64,000 nucleotides of DNA, from positions 3,534,001 to 3,598,000 of the forward strand of contig NZ_LR746496.1 of the NCBI RefSeq assembly GCF_902729405.1, in the 5' to 3' direction. Position 1 is the first letter of the stretch. Each line of letters opens with the position of its first letter. Source of the stretch: Acididesulfobacillus acetoxydans. GTDB lineage: Bacteria; Bacillota; Desulfitobacteriia; Desulfitobacteriales; Desulfitobacteriaceae. Below the pieces are notes generated by a model, which was given only the letters and a program-made list of their open reading frames with translations, did no database searches and had not been told where the DNA came from. Positions 18,459 through 27,689 of this stretch are shown here, piece after piece. Made by a program: the position numbers and the translations under genes.

Positions 18459-18869
18459 GTGCATCTAGACGGGCAGACCATTGATGTTATTAAGCGACAC
18501 TTACTTAAAACATTGGACGTGAGTTTAATCATCGTTTTCGGCTCCGGTACTGCCGCAGCTTTTCGTGTTGATAGTGATATTGACCTTGCTTTCTTGAGCG
18601 AAAAGTTGATCGAGGAATATCAACTGTTTATAGCGGCTCAAACATTAGCAGAATTCGTCGGTCGCGACGTGGATCTTATAGACTTAAGCCGGGCGTCTAC
18701 AGTCCTTAAAGCTCAAATCGTTGGCAAAGGCGAAGTCGTTTATTCCCGCAATCCAGGGTTGTTCAGGGATTTTCAGATAAGGACTTTCAAGGACTATGCT
18801 CTTTTGAATGAGGAACGGGCGGAAATAATGGAGGCGATCCAAACGAGGGGGTGTATATATGGCGGATGA
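18459..18869 (+). CDS. mntA: MntA-type nucleotidyltransferase antitoxin
   Basis: 136 residues from the GTG at 18459, preceded about 10 bp upstream by GGAGGGGGGGG. It is a minimal nucleotidyltransferase domain with the GS-x10-DxD active site: Gly28-Ser29, Asp40 and Asp42. In characterised pairs this enzyme AMPylates a tyrosine of HepT to neutralise it. Its 3' end overlaps the hepT-like gene by 11 bp, as expected for a cotranscribed type VII toxin-antitoxin. An upstream ATG in the same frame lacks an RBS and adds only a Gly-rich tract read from the RBS itself. Confidence 0.88.
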   Translation: MHLDGQTIDVIKRHLLKTLDVSLIIVFGSGTAAAFRVDSDIDLAFLSEKLIEEYQLFIAAQTLAEFVGRDVDLIDLSRASTVLKAQIVGKGEVVYSRNPGLFRDFQIRTFKDYALLNEERAEIMEAIQTRGCIYGG

Positions 18870-19269
18870 TGTAGTCTACAATAAGATAGCTATTATCGAG
18901 CGATGTTTGCTGAGAATCCATGAGGAGTACCAAGAAAATCAGGAAAATCTTCGGAATTATACCAAGCAAGACTCGATCATCTTGAACATTCAGCGAGCTT
19001 GTGAGGCGAGTATTGACTTAGCTATGCATATTGTGGCTTTGAAGGGCCTCGGCATTCCACAAAACAGCCGAGATGCTTTCGATATGCTTGTGGGTCACGG
19101 GATAATTGATGCGGCAGCAGCCCAACGCCTCAAGGGAATGGTTGGCTTCCGTAATATTGCTGTGCATAATTACCAAGTAGTAGACTTGGCCATTGTGCAA
19201 GGCGTGATTGAGCACAATCTACAAGATTTGCGGGACTTTGGCCGCATCGTTCTGACCAAACTGGGCTAA
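18859..19269 (+). CDS. hepT: HepT-type (DUF86) RNase toxin
   Basis: 136-residue all-helical HEPN protein. The catalytic RX4HXY motif is intact (Arg98, His103, Tyr105, within RNIAVHNY). In the family Arg/His form the RNase site of the dimer and Tyr is the AMPylation target of the partner MntA. It is one of the few intact plus-strand genes in the left half of the window, in accessory DNA next to decayed mobile remnants, as is usual for toxin-antitoxin pairs. Confidence 0.9.
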   Translation: MADDVVYNKIAIIERCLLRIHEEYQENQENLRNYTKQDSIILNIQRACEASIDLAMHIVALKGLGIPQNSRDAFDMLVGHGIIDAAAAQRLKGMVGFRNIAVHNYQVVDLAIVQGVIEHNLQDLRDFGRIVLTKLG

Positions 19270-19507
19270 GGACCCGGCCCCACAAAAAGACGCCCGTACT
19301 CCTGCCGTAAGGATGCTCTCTCCCGGGTGAGCGCCGCAAAGAGATCCGCCAGAACGTCTTCTCCGCAGGCCCTGCGAGCAGGGCCTGCTGGATGTCAAGG
19401 GCACCGACAAAGGAAGGATCCCGGCCAAACTCTCCGCCTAGCCAAGGAGTGGCTATCAACCCTAAATAACTGAATAGGGCGACGGCTGCCGCCTGCCATA
19501 TGTGTCC

Positions 19508-19615
19508 CTAAACTTTTACAACCTTTTCCCAGGTATAACGCGTGTCCCCTGGAACGGTCTGAAAGTAAACTTCATAGCCCTGAGCTTTAATGTTTCTTAA
19601 AGCTTGCAGTTCTGC
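19508..19615 (-). pseudogene. Unidentified C-terminal coding remnant
   Basis: Minus-strand frame reading QALRNIKAQGYEVYFQTVPG and then DTRYTWEKVVKV before a stop. It is closed upstream by another stop. The composition is clearly protein-like, but 36 codons are too few to name a family. Most likely the end of a lost gene. Confidence 0.35.
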
Positions 19616-19713
19616 TTAGGAGTCGTTTCTACGGCAGGAGCATTCTTTCTCCGGAACAAGGGCCTGCAGTTAGGCGTGGACGCGTCATCGGGGGGACTGT
19701 ACCTCTAAACATG

Positions 19714-19757
19714 AAACACGCGGGTTGCGGCATGTGCCAAAACCCACGTGTTTTTTA
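19714..19757. terminator. Terminator-like stem between hepT and xylB
   Basis: AAACACGCGGGTT and AACCCACGTGTTT pair with one mismatch. A run of six T follows on the plus strand. It could end hepT transcription and, less well, xylB transcription from the other side. Confidence 0.5.
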
Positions 19758-19774
19758 TAAAAATATGGCTCCCT

Positions 19775-21277
19775 TCAGTTTTCAAATTCAGTTGCTAAGC
19801 CATGCATCGTCTCTCGCAAAAGCGGATAAAGCGACCTGTAAAGGGCATAGCCTTTCTCGTAGGTTTCGCCGGCGGAAAGATCCGGTTCCTGACGGCTTTC
19901 CACCCTGACCGTTTTGCCGCAGGCTTCTGCCACCGAGGCGTAGACCCCTATTCCGGTTCCCGCCAAAAGCGCCGCACCGAAGGCCGGGCCTTCGGTGCTA
20001 TTCACTACCGTCACCGGCGCCTGAAAGATATCTGCCACAATCTGCCGCCAAAGCGCACTGCGCGCGCCGCCTCCGGAAACCCTGATCTCTGCGGCGGGAA
20101 CGCCCGCTTCCTTAATCAATTCCAAGGAATCGCGTAAGCCATATGTCACGCCTTCCAGGACGGCCCGCACCAAATGGCCCTGACCATGACGCATGGTCAA
20201 CCCGATAAACCCCCCGCGGGCCGCCGGATCGGGATAAGGTGTGCGTTCCCCTAAAAGGTAGGGCAAATACAATAAGCCTTCCGAACCCGCTTTGACGCCG
20301 GCCGCCAAAGCGGTCAAGGAGTCGTAGGACGTTTTGCACGCCAACGTCTGGCGCAGCCATTGCAAAGAAGCCCCGGCCGCCAGCATGACCCCCATGAGAT
20401 GCCATTTCCCCGGCAGCGCATGACAGAAAGAGTGCAGACCGCTTCCCGGCAGAATCTGCGCCTCATCCGCAGCGGCAAAAACCACCCCTGAAGTTCCGAG
20501 AGCCACCGAGAGCAGACCGCTTTCCACAATTCCCGCCCCCACTGCCCCCGCCGCTTGGTCCCCTCCGCCGCCGACGACCGCCGTACCCGGCTTAAGCCCG
20601 GTGAGCGAAGAGGCGACCGGAGTCACCCAACCGCTGATTTCCGTCGATTCATACACCGGAGGAAGCCAGGCTCGCGGTATGGCCAGCGCGGCCAGCATCT
20701 CCTCTGACCAGCGCCGTTTCGTTACGTCCAGCAGGAGGGTGCCGGAGGCGTCCGATACTTCGGTCGCAAGTTCTCCGGTCAGGCGCCAACGAACATAGTC
20801 CTTCGGCAGAAGCACGTGTTTTATGCGCGCATAGATCTCCGGCTCATGCCGACGTAACCAAAGCAGTTTCGGCGCCGTGAAACCCGGCAAAGCCGGATTC
20901 CCGCTCCAGGCGAAAAGCTTCTCCGTTCCCAGCTCTTCGTTCATCCATTCGCACTCCGCCCCCGTCCTCTGGTCACACCAAAGAATAGCGGGACGGAGAA
21001 GTTCGTAATCCTTATCCAGCAGCACCGCCCCGTGCATTTGACCGGAAAGTCCGACAGCCTGAACTTCTTGGCCGCTTAACCCGCTCTTCGTCAAGACCTC
21101 CCGCATTCCGGCCGCTGCCGCCTGCCACCACAGTTCAGGATCCTGCTCGGCCCAACCGGGCCGCGGCTGGGCCATGGGATATTCCTTGTAAGCCGAGGCC
21201 AGGATGCGACCGGTATCATCAATCAAAACGACCTTGGTACCGGAGGTTCCGATGTCGATTCCCGCAAGATTAATCAT
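19775..21277 (-). CDS. xylB: Xylulokinase
   Basis: 500-residue FGGY-family kinase phosphorylating D-xylulose to xylulose-5-phosphate for the pentose phosphate pathway. Visible are the N-terminal phosphate-binding turn GIDIGTSGTKVVLID (6-20), the substrate region GLSGQMHGAVLLD (76-88) with WCDQRT after it, the catalytic Asp240 in GGGGDQAAGAVG, and the adenosine-site region ISGGGARSALWRQI near residue 400. The length is normal. It lies in the same orientation as xylA and a ROK regulator, which supports xylulose rather than another sugar as substrate. Confidence 0.95.
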   Translation of the reverse strand: MINLAGIDIGTSGTKVVLIDDTGRILASAYKEYPMAQPRPGWAEQDPELWWQAAAAGMREVLTKSGLSGQEVQAVGLSGQMHGAVLLDKDYELLRPAILWCDQRTGAECEWMNEELGTEKLFAWSGNPALPGFTAPKLLWLRRHEPEIYARIKHVLLPKDYVRWRLTGELATEVSDASGTLLLDVTKRRWSEEMLAALAIPRAWLPPVYESTEISGWVTPVASSLTGLKPGTAVVGGGGDQAAGAVGAGIVESGLLSVALGTSGVVFAAADEAQILPGSGLHSFCHALPGKWHLMGVMLAAGASLQWLRQTLACKTSYDSLTALAAGVKAGSEGLLYLPYLLGERTPYPDPAARGGFIGLTMRHGQGHLVRAVLEGVTYGLRDSLELIKEAGVPAAEIRVSGGGARSALWRQIVADIFQAPVTVVNSTEGPAFGAALLAGTGIGVYASVAEACGKTVRVESRQEPDLSAGETYEKGYALYRSLYPLLRETMHGLATEFEN

Positions 21278-21489
21278 ATCCCACTACTTCTCCCCACCAA
21301 AATAACTCGAATGTTAACTTTTCGCCCCTTAACTCCCGCGTCAGGGCGCCAACTCTGTACGCCGCCCTATCCGTATCATACCCGCACCGACCTGTAAAGG
21401 TATTTCGAACCGGACCACCGTAATCCTTGCCTTATCCCTAATATGCCGCACCGACCCAGCCGGGTCTCAGCTATTACCTGCGGGTGGAC

Positions 21490-21726
21490 TTAAGCCAAGA
21501 GGGCCTTAGCACGGTCCACCGCCGTAGCCGCATCGGCCGCGTAGGCATCCGCCCCAATCTCGTCGGCAAACTTCTGGGTGACAGGCGCTCCCCCGATCAT
21601 GATCTTCACCCGCTCCCGGTGAGGCCGAAGGGCTTCAATCGTTGCCTTCATATTCACCATCGTCGTGGTCAAAAGGGCCGAAAGCCCCACCAGTTGGGGT
21701 ACTCCCACAACATTCATTCCCGCCAT
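21490..21726 (-). pseudogene. Truncated corrinoid-binding protein (C-terminal part only)
   Basis: 78 residues matching the last third of the corrinoid protein encoded at 48196-48822: VVGVPQLVGLSALLTTTM parallels PQVVGLSALLTTTM, and IGGAPVTQKFADEIGADAYA parallels IGGAPITKKFADDIGADGYA. The helical cap and the DxHxxG cobalt-ligand segment are missing. It cannot bind cobalamin as is. It sits between xylR and xylB, so a corrinoid gene was once part of this sugar locus. Confidence 0.82.
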
Positions 21727-21804
21727 TTCGCTCCTCTTGGCCCAGCAATCCGTACATGGTCATAAAACAACCCGGATTTCAAATGATTCGATCGCCCTTT
21801 GCGG

Positions 21805-22983
21805 CTAGATCACCTTCTCCTCGAGAAAGAATAACGTCTGCATCGGCAGCAAGGCGGCCCCGAGAATAGAGGCGTCCTCCCCCAGCTTGGACAAAAGGAT
21901 CTTTGTGTCCCCTCCCGTAAAGAAGTTGTTAGGCACAAAAACTTTACGGGTCAGTTCTTCGAAGAAAACATCCTTATACTTGGTCAGCCCTCCCCCTAAG
22001 ACCACATAATCCGGGTCGAGCATCAGGATAATATTTTGAATACCTATAGCCAAATACTCAAGGTACGTATCCAAGGCCTCCCGGGCGGCCGGTTCGCCTT
22101 CCCGCACCCGCGCGAACACCTCGTCTATACCCGTCACTGCCGGCCCTCCGCCTGCCCGGTAATCGTCCAGGAGTCCTCTCTCGGAAGCGTAGACTTCCCA
22201 GCACCCTTCCCGCCCGCAGTTGCAGGCTTTGCCGTGCGCCACGACCGTCATGTGCCCGAACTCACCCGCCCGTTTGTTTTTTCCTTTATATAGATGGTCT
22301 TTGATCACGATCCCGGTGCCGATCCCTTTGGTGATGGAGACATAAACCAGGTTGTTCATCTCTTTAACCACTCCGAGGGCGGATTCCGCATAAGCGGCGG
22401 CATTGGCCTCATTCTCTATATAGACGGGTAGGTTAAGCCTGTCGGCGAATTCACGCAAACTGATATTGGCAATACCCAGGTTGGGCGCGTTCTGAAGCAC
22501 CAGGCTCTCCTCGTTCACGGTTCCCGGCAGGGAGAATCCCACCCCGAGAATTTCCTTGCGCTTTAGGGAGCACCGGTCGATCATCTCCTCGATGATCCGG
22601 CAGACCTGATCGGCAATATGCTCATATTTACGCAGTTCTCGGATGGGAAAACTATCCTTCTCGAGAATCCGGCAGTCCAGATCCGTGAGGATAACCCTAC
22701 CCTCGCTGGGGGAAATATCCACTCCGAAGGCATGACGCGCATCCGCTTTAAAACGAATGATCACGGGCTTGCGTCCGCCCGTCGAGTCTGCGACCCCGGC
22801 CTCTTCGACCAAACCTTCCGCCATCAGGTCGTTTACGTTGCTGATTACGGTCGGAATACTTAGTCCCAGGCTCCGTGCAATCTCCTGTTTCGTTAACTGC
22901 CTCTCTTTATATAGAAGGTTGAGGATACGTTTGCCGTTGGCATCTTTAATGGTCTCTTGGACAATATTATCCGGCCATAACAC
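21805..22983 (-). CDS. xylR: ROK-family xylose repressor
   Basis: 392 residues from the GTG at 22983, which has GGAGG 8 bp upstream; the longer open frame adds an unlikely leader. An N-terminal winged helix (TKQEIARSLGLSIPTVISNV) is followed by a ROK domain with DxGxT-like start (FGVDISPSEGRVILTD), the ENEANAAAYAE motif and the zinc-binding CNCGREGCWE cluster. XylR-type ROK repressors release xyl operators on binding xylose. It lies between xylA and xylB in the same direction. Confidence 0.9.
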   Translation of the reverse strand: MLWPDNIVQETIKDANGKRILNLLYKERQLTKQEIARSLGLSIPTVISNVNDLMAEGLVEEAGVADSTGGRKPVIIRFKADARHAFGVDISPSEGRVILTDLDCRILEKDSFPIRELRKYEHIADQVCRIIEEMIDRCSLKRKEILGVGFSLPGTVNEESLVLQNAPNLGIANISLREFADRLNLPVYIENEANAAAYAESALGVVKEMNNLVYVSITKGIGTGIVIKDHLYKGKNKRAGEFGHMTVVAHGKACNCGREGCWEVYASERGLLDDYRAGGGPAVTGIDEVFARVREGEPAAREALDTYLEYLAIGIQNIILMLDPDYVVLGGGLTKYKDVFFEELTRKVFVPNNFFTGGDTKILLSKLGEDASILGAALLPMQTLFFLEEKVI

Positions 22984-23071
22984 CCAAACCGCCTCCGTTC
23001 TAACGGTACACCTCCTGCCTGTAGAACACACCCCTACCTGCAAGATTCACCTTCTGCTCGCAGGCCATATC

Positions 23072-24391
23072 TCACGCCTGTAGGATATACTGATTCAAAA
23101 TCGATTCCAACGTTTCCTGCTGCCCGGATTCGTTCCTGATGTCTCCCTGAGTCAGGGCGTATTCTTCCAAATCCCTGAAGTCAGCATTCCCTGCGCGAAT
23201 CTTCTGTCCTATGCCTTGTCTGTAGCTTGAGTATCTGGCTTCGACCATCTTCTCTAAAACCCCGGACTTCAAGAGTTTATAGGCCGCTTTTAAACCTATG
23301 GCAAAAGCATCCATTCCCGCGATATGGGCTTCAAACAGGTCCCTGTCGGTAAAGGAACCCCGCCGGGCTTTGGCGTCAAAATTCAAGCCTCCTTTGTGCA
23401 AGCCGCCGTTTTTCAGAATTTCATACATAGCCAGAGTTGTGGAGTAAAGATTGGTCGGAAACTGATCCGTATCCCATCCAAGGAGTTCGTCACCTTGGTT
23501 GGCGTCCACACTGCCCAGCACTCCGTTGATCCGGGCATAATGCAGCTCATGCTGAAAAGTGTGCCCGGCCAGAGTTGCGTGATTGGCTTCGATATTAACC
23601 TTAAAATCCTTATCCAATCCGTATTTTCGCAAGAAGGCCAAGACCGAGGCGACATCAAAATCATACTGATGTTTTGTGGGCTCCTTGGGTTTGGGTTCGA
23701 TGAGAAGCTGGCCCGAAAAACCAATCTCCTTGGCGTAATCCACCGCCATGCGGAAAAAACGGGCTAAGTTATCTACCTCCAACTCCATGTCAGTATTCAA
23801 TAAGGTTTCATACCCTTCACGTCCGCCCCAAAATACGTAGTTTTCTCCGCCTAAGCCCAGAGTCACCTCCATGGCTTTCTTGACTTGGGCGGCAGCGTAA
23901 GCAAAAACATCGGCGTTGGGCGAGGTGGCGGCTCCGTGCACAAAGCGCGGATGCGCAAATAGGTTGGCGGTACCCCATAACAACTTGACCTTCCCGCCCT
24001 GCATGAGCTCTTTAATATAGTCTGTTATTGCCAGCAGATTTTTATTGGTTTCGGCCAGGGACCCTCCCTCCGGGGCTATGTCCCGATCGTGAAAACAAAA
24101 ATACGGCACACCCAGCTTGGCAAAGAATTCAAAAGCAGCCTCCATTCGGGCCTTAGCTTGGTCCATGGCTTGCGGGTATTTGTCCCAGGCGCGCGCGACC
24201 GTCGCGCTGCCAAAGGGATCAATCCCTTTGCCTGTAAACGTATGCCAAACGGCCACCGAGAAGCGCAGATGCTCCCGCATGGATTTGTCCCCGATCATTT
24301 CCTCAGGATTGTAGTGCTTAAAAGCCAAAGGATTCTGCGACTCACGACCTTCATAAGAAATCATCGGTATTCCCTTAAACACTTCCTGCAT
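23072..24391 (-). CDS. xylA: Xylose isomerase
   Basis: 439-residue class II enzyme converting D-xylose to D-xylulose. Catalytic and metal residues are all visible: His101 and Asp104 ([12 protein letters not shown]), Glu232 and Lys234 (IEPKPKEP), Glu268 and His271 ([11 protein letters not shown]), Asp296 (SVDANQGD), and the WDTDQ pair at 307-309. The length is typical. It is first in the xylA-xylR-xylB order. No dedicated xylose importer is adjacent. Confidence 0.96.
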   Translation of the reverse strand: MQEVFKGIPMISYEGRESQNPLAFKHYNPEEMIGDKSMREHLRFSVAVWHTFTGKGIDPFGSATVARAWDKYPQAMDQAKARMEAAFEFFAKLGVPYFCFHDRDIAPEGGSLAETNKNLLAITDYIKELMQGGKVKLLWGTANLFAHPRFVHGAATSPNADVFAYAAAQVKKAMEVTLGLGGENYVFWGGREGYETLLNTDMELEVDNLARFFRMAVDYAKEIGFSGQLLIEPKPKEPTKHQYDFDVASVLAFLRKYGLDKDFKVNIEANHATLAGHTFQHELHYARINGVLGSVDANQGDELLGWDTDQFPTNLYSTTLAMYEILKNGGLHKGGLNFDAKARRGSFTDRDLFEAHIAGMDAFAIGLKAAYKLLKSGVLEKMVEARYSSYRQGIGQKIRAGNADFRDLEEYALTQGDIRNESGQQETLESILNQYILQA

Positions 24392-24618
24392 CCCTAATCC
24401 CCTTCCCTATTCTGAGTCTTCGCTTTCTTCTGCCTTTCGATGATCAAGCCGAATCCCAAATTCCCAACTTACGAAGCACCCGCATTTCCGCCCCGAAAGC
24501 CCCTCAAAAATTACCGGCACTTCGGCCTCAACGAGCAGCCCTACTCCGCTCGCTCTTTTTAAGCCTCTGCTTATACCGCACCCGCCCGGCATGGGGAGCC
24601 GGCCCGAAAATCGCATTT

Positions 24619-25530
24619 TTAGCAACGCCTCTCAATCTGAGTTGTGCGTATTTGATCCATTTCCTCCTCACTGCCGGGAGCGCTCACACCCGGCACGAGA
24701 TCCCAGAATTCCTGATGATATGCACTTTCCCCCGCCTTCACCACCACCAGCGGCGAAAGAGATTCCATTTCCAGCATGAATTCATTCACGTAAGTTTCGT
24801 ACGAACATCCTCCATCCGGGTAGGTTACATTTTCAGCCTCGACAAATCCCTTTATGAACATGTTCCCGTGGTTGAAATAGGAGGCCCAGCCCGCTGCGTT
24901 ATTGAGTCCTAATTTACAGGGAGTTTTGATGCCGGGTTCCTGTTTTAACCGGATATAGCGGCTTCCCCAGTCCAGCCTCGGGTCATCCATCCGCGTATAT
25001 GGCCATAAAGAAATATGGCGATTGCTGAGGTACCCTGTGTCCGTATCGGGTTGTGGAATCCACTCTTCCCCTCCCGGAGCCATCATTGTGATTCCCCACA
25101 AGGCCAAAGAAATGTCCCAGGCATTTCCGTTTTTGATCTTATGGATAATCTCAACCCGTCCCCCGCTCGGTGCCAGTGACAGTTCTACCGCTTTTTGAAC
25201 TTGCGTCCATTGTTCTTCTTTTTGAATAATGCGCAAACCATTGCGGGTCTGGAATATTTCCATAGGGTCATTGTCCGGCATGTATGTGCGCGGAAACACC
25301 TCCGGACTATGCCAGAAACGATGTCCGCCGACCGCTCTCCAGACCCCGTCACCCACTTTTCGTTCAAGATGAGCCTGAGCGCAGAGCATGTTAATGCCGC
25401 CACAAAACCCGTAAGACATAATTCTCGGACCGAAATTGCGCGGTATCAGGAGTTCAACCTCCCCATTTGTCAGGCGAATCGCGGCTCCGTACGTCGGGTC
25501 TTCTGTCTCTGCGGCGGAAATCCCCGCCAT
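24619..25530 (-). CDS. DUF4380/aldose-epimerase-like protein
   Basis: 303 residues from the ATG preceded by AAGGAG at 9 bp spacing; the frame is open 19 codons further up without an RBS. Sequence and predicted all-beta character (RLTNGEVELLIPRNFGPRIM, then GHRFWHSPE and WGITMMAPGG) resemble galactose-mutarotase-fold proteins annotated DUF4380 that accompany sugar catabolic genes. A mutarotase or epimerase role on xylose or an oligosaccharide is plausible but not shown. It lies 227 bp upstream of xylA in the same direction. Confidence 0.7.
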   Translation of the reverse strand: MAGISAAETEDPTYGAAIRLTNGEVELLIPRNFGPRIMSYGFCGGINMLCAQAHLERKVGDGVWRAVGGHRFWHSPEVFPRTYMPDNDPMEIFQTRNGLRIIQKEEQWTQVQKAVELSLAPSGGRVEIIHKIKNGNAWDISLALWGITMMAPGGEEWIPQPDTDTGYLSNRHISLWPYTRMDDPRLDWGSRYIRLKQEPGIKTPCKLGLNNAAGWASYFNHGNMFIKGFVEAENVTYPDGGCSYETYVNEFMLEMESLSPLVVVKAGESAYHQEFWDLVPGVSAPGSEEEMDQIRTTQIERRC

Positions 25531-25587
25531 AAGCAACCACTCCTTCTTCTCTTGATCCGACTCTCCGGAAAGCCCCAGTGAGAGCAA

Positions 25588-27395
25588 TCACTGTCTTACT
25601 ATTTTGCCATTAGCCAGATTATAATCCAGGGACGGACGTTTTTCAATAGGGTTTATAAAGTCCATTGCCAAACTTTTTTCTAACGAACGCCGCTATGCCA
25701 GCCCCTTCTCTATTGTCCGTAATAGGCAGTCACACCATGTTTCCTCAAAAAATGTTTGTCCAACAATATTTGACTCATCAGACAAACTTCCGGATTCAGT
25801 TGGATGTTTTAAAAGCCATTTCTGCCGCTTTCTCTAGCACAACCGCATTGTAAACCGCATTGCTTTTGATAAACCGTAAACTCCCGCTAGGGAAAATCTA
25901 CGCAATTAAAAGCAAAAGAGAACGATCTGGACACATTTGTCCTGTTTATCGTCCTCTCGCTTACCGGCCTCTAGTCCGTGCCAGCCTATCTCTTACCTAA
26001 CTAATCAGACGCGTGCTCACGTGGCCTGATGGCTATAATTTCCACCGAGGAAATCTCAACCTCCGGCCAGACCATGGCGTTCAAGAAAATCCATAAGGCC
26101 TTAACCTGTTCATCGCTCAACCGATCGACAAGGGCCTTGACATGCTCCCTCGCAACAATCACGCCAATCACCCCAAGATTATTATATCTCAAAGTTGTGA
26201 TATTTACCACTTCGCTGTTGCTGAGCATTCACGCTTATAGCTCGAACCAAGACACCGGGAACTCAAGGCGACGCATTGGACCTTGCCTTCTTTTACAAGA
26301 ATGTCTTCCGATGCCTTCCTCTTGATCTTCCGCCACCATGTCTATATATAATCTTACCAGTCTTTGTTTTGCGTCCGTACTTTTTAGCCTTATAGACCTC
26401 TCTGAAGAACCTCCGCACTATTCTAGCGAACACCTCATATCCCCACCTTGTAATGTGTTCTAATTCCCATCTTTGCTGCTTGGGAAAAACCTTTCTTGTG
26501 CCACTCAGTCCTTTTTTCAATATCGCAGCCCTCTTATTTCCCCATTTAACCTTCCGGTAGGGAAAGACTCACCCATGGAATGTTAGACGACGTTGTCACC
26601 AGGTGCTCCGCAAAAGCTCTCATTTTCTAGGTAAACCCGGGTATTTAAAACCAGATCTACTGTTCGGGCCTAGGCCCTTTTTGACCGTCCTGTGACGCCG
26701 GCGCTTGCACGGAAATACCTAGCATCCTTGCCCACCCCCTCTTTTTCGTAACTAGTTGCCGGCCGGACCACACCGGGAACACCTTCCCCCTCTCTATGCG
26801 CAGATCAAGCAGTGCTCGAACCTTTCCTTGCCTGGCTGCTGCAGCAATGATTTGCTGGTTTCGTACCCCACCGAGTTCGGCTTCATGCACTGTGTCTGAT
26901 TATAGCCCTCCTCTCAGACAGAGAATTGATACCGCCAGCTGCTCCGCGTAGTTGCTTAGATGGATTGTCACCGCCACCCTATTTTGTCGGCATCGCCGTT
27001 ACCGCCTTTCTTCGGCATTATCCAAGCCCCTCATCCTGAAATTGCTTCTGCGATGGCCCCTCCCGTAAAATGGCCCCTCCTCAAATAATCCCCTCCTTGA
27101 AAATGGCGCTTCCCCCGGCTTTTTGCTAAGCACCCCCAAACGATTCCGTACCCCATGGCCCACCTCAATGCTCCCAACGGCAATTATCTTTCGATAAGGT
27201 CTCACGGAATACCAACGGAAATTGGGTATCCGTAGATATCCGAAATATGCACCCCAGTTCGCCCAACGCGGGTAGAAGGGGCATCATCTGGTGACCACAC
27301 AAGCACGACTCGGTAATTTATTGCTTTATCGAGGCAACTATTTCTTGAACTTAGCAAGTCGCAAGCAACAAGGCGTTTACATGTGTATAAATCCG
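25588..27395. other. Gene-poor accessory region
   Basis: About 1.8 kb with at most one small gene (26001-26228). Several minus-strand frames of 60-77 codons exist (around 26293-26520, 26657-26890, 26999-27205) with basic or mixed composition; I could not tie them to a family. The inverted pair GTTTGTC (25754-25760) and GACAAAC (25781-25787) upstream of the DUF4380-like gene might be part of a sugar-regulator site. Confidence 0.45.
26001..26228 (-). CDS. Small hypothetical protein
   Basis: Up to 75 residues. The core VAREHVKALVDRLSDEQVKA followed by LWIFLNAMVWPE looks like the helical small proteins (DUF2281-like, some of them antitoxins) that carry REHVKxLVDxLSDEQ-type sequence. No strong RBS precedes the ATG. 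A GTG start at the VIVAREH position is also possible, giving about 50 residues. There is no toxin-like partner beside it. Real gene or recent remnant; function unknown. Confidence 0.45.
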   Translation of the reverse strand: MLSNSEVVNITTLRYNNLGVIGVIVAREHVKALVDRLSDEQVKALWIFLNAMVWPEVEISSVEIIAIRPREHASD

Positions 27396-27611
27396 CCTTT
27401 CTGCGAAAGGCACCGATGGGGTTATGAAACAAAAACCCATCATCCTTTCACTCTTTTTGTGCTATCCTCCTCTTGTAGGTCGCTGGTATACTACAGAACC
27501 CGAGGAGGTGAGTGGCGGGGCTGTATAGCGGCAACCCCGTATGTGTATATGGTGTCGGTCATCCGTTAAGGCATCAATGAATGGCGCAAAACAGTAGCCC
27601 GTAAACTTATC
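27396..27611 (+). repeat. Dispersed ~215-bp repeat, copy 2, upstream of IS110 transposase
   Basis: Partner of 15537-15754. Blocks: CCTTTCTGCGAAAGGCACC (27396), ATGAAAC, GGTATACTACAG (27485) running into GAGGAGGTGAGTGG, the stem GGGGCTG...CAACCCC, and AGCCCGTAAACTTATC (27596-27611). TGGTATACT resembles an extended -10 promoter. The repeat ends 78 bp before the transposase start. Strongly conserved anchors separated by variable loops, in the 5' non-coding end of an IS110 element, are what a bridge RNA would look like; that reading is inference. Confidence 0.75.
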
Positions 27612-27689
27612 TCTTCCGAAGTTGACTCGATTTCGCCGGATGACCAGTCCCTGCCATCCCTACAAGTATTTTTGCTGGAGGTACTTCTT

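Larger units (their letters stand above)
19270..19774. other. Intergenic region between hepT and xylB
   Basis: About 500 bp. It holds a perfect 11-bp inverted repeat (GCAGGCCCTGC / GCAGGGCCTGC, 19365-19388), a coding trace on the minus strand (19508-19615) and a terminator-like stem (19714-19757). Confidence 0.5.

Noticed and set aside
24407-24625. 72-codon frame between xylA and the DUF4380-like gene
   Set aside because: No RBS or family signal; it overlaps the end of the upstream gene.
26293-26890. Two basic minus-strand frames (75 and 77 codons)
   Set aside because: No RBS, no family resemblance, in gene-poor DNA. Left unannotated as they could be chance or unrecognisable remnants.
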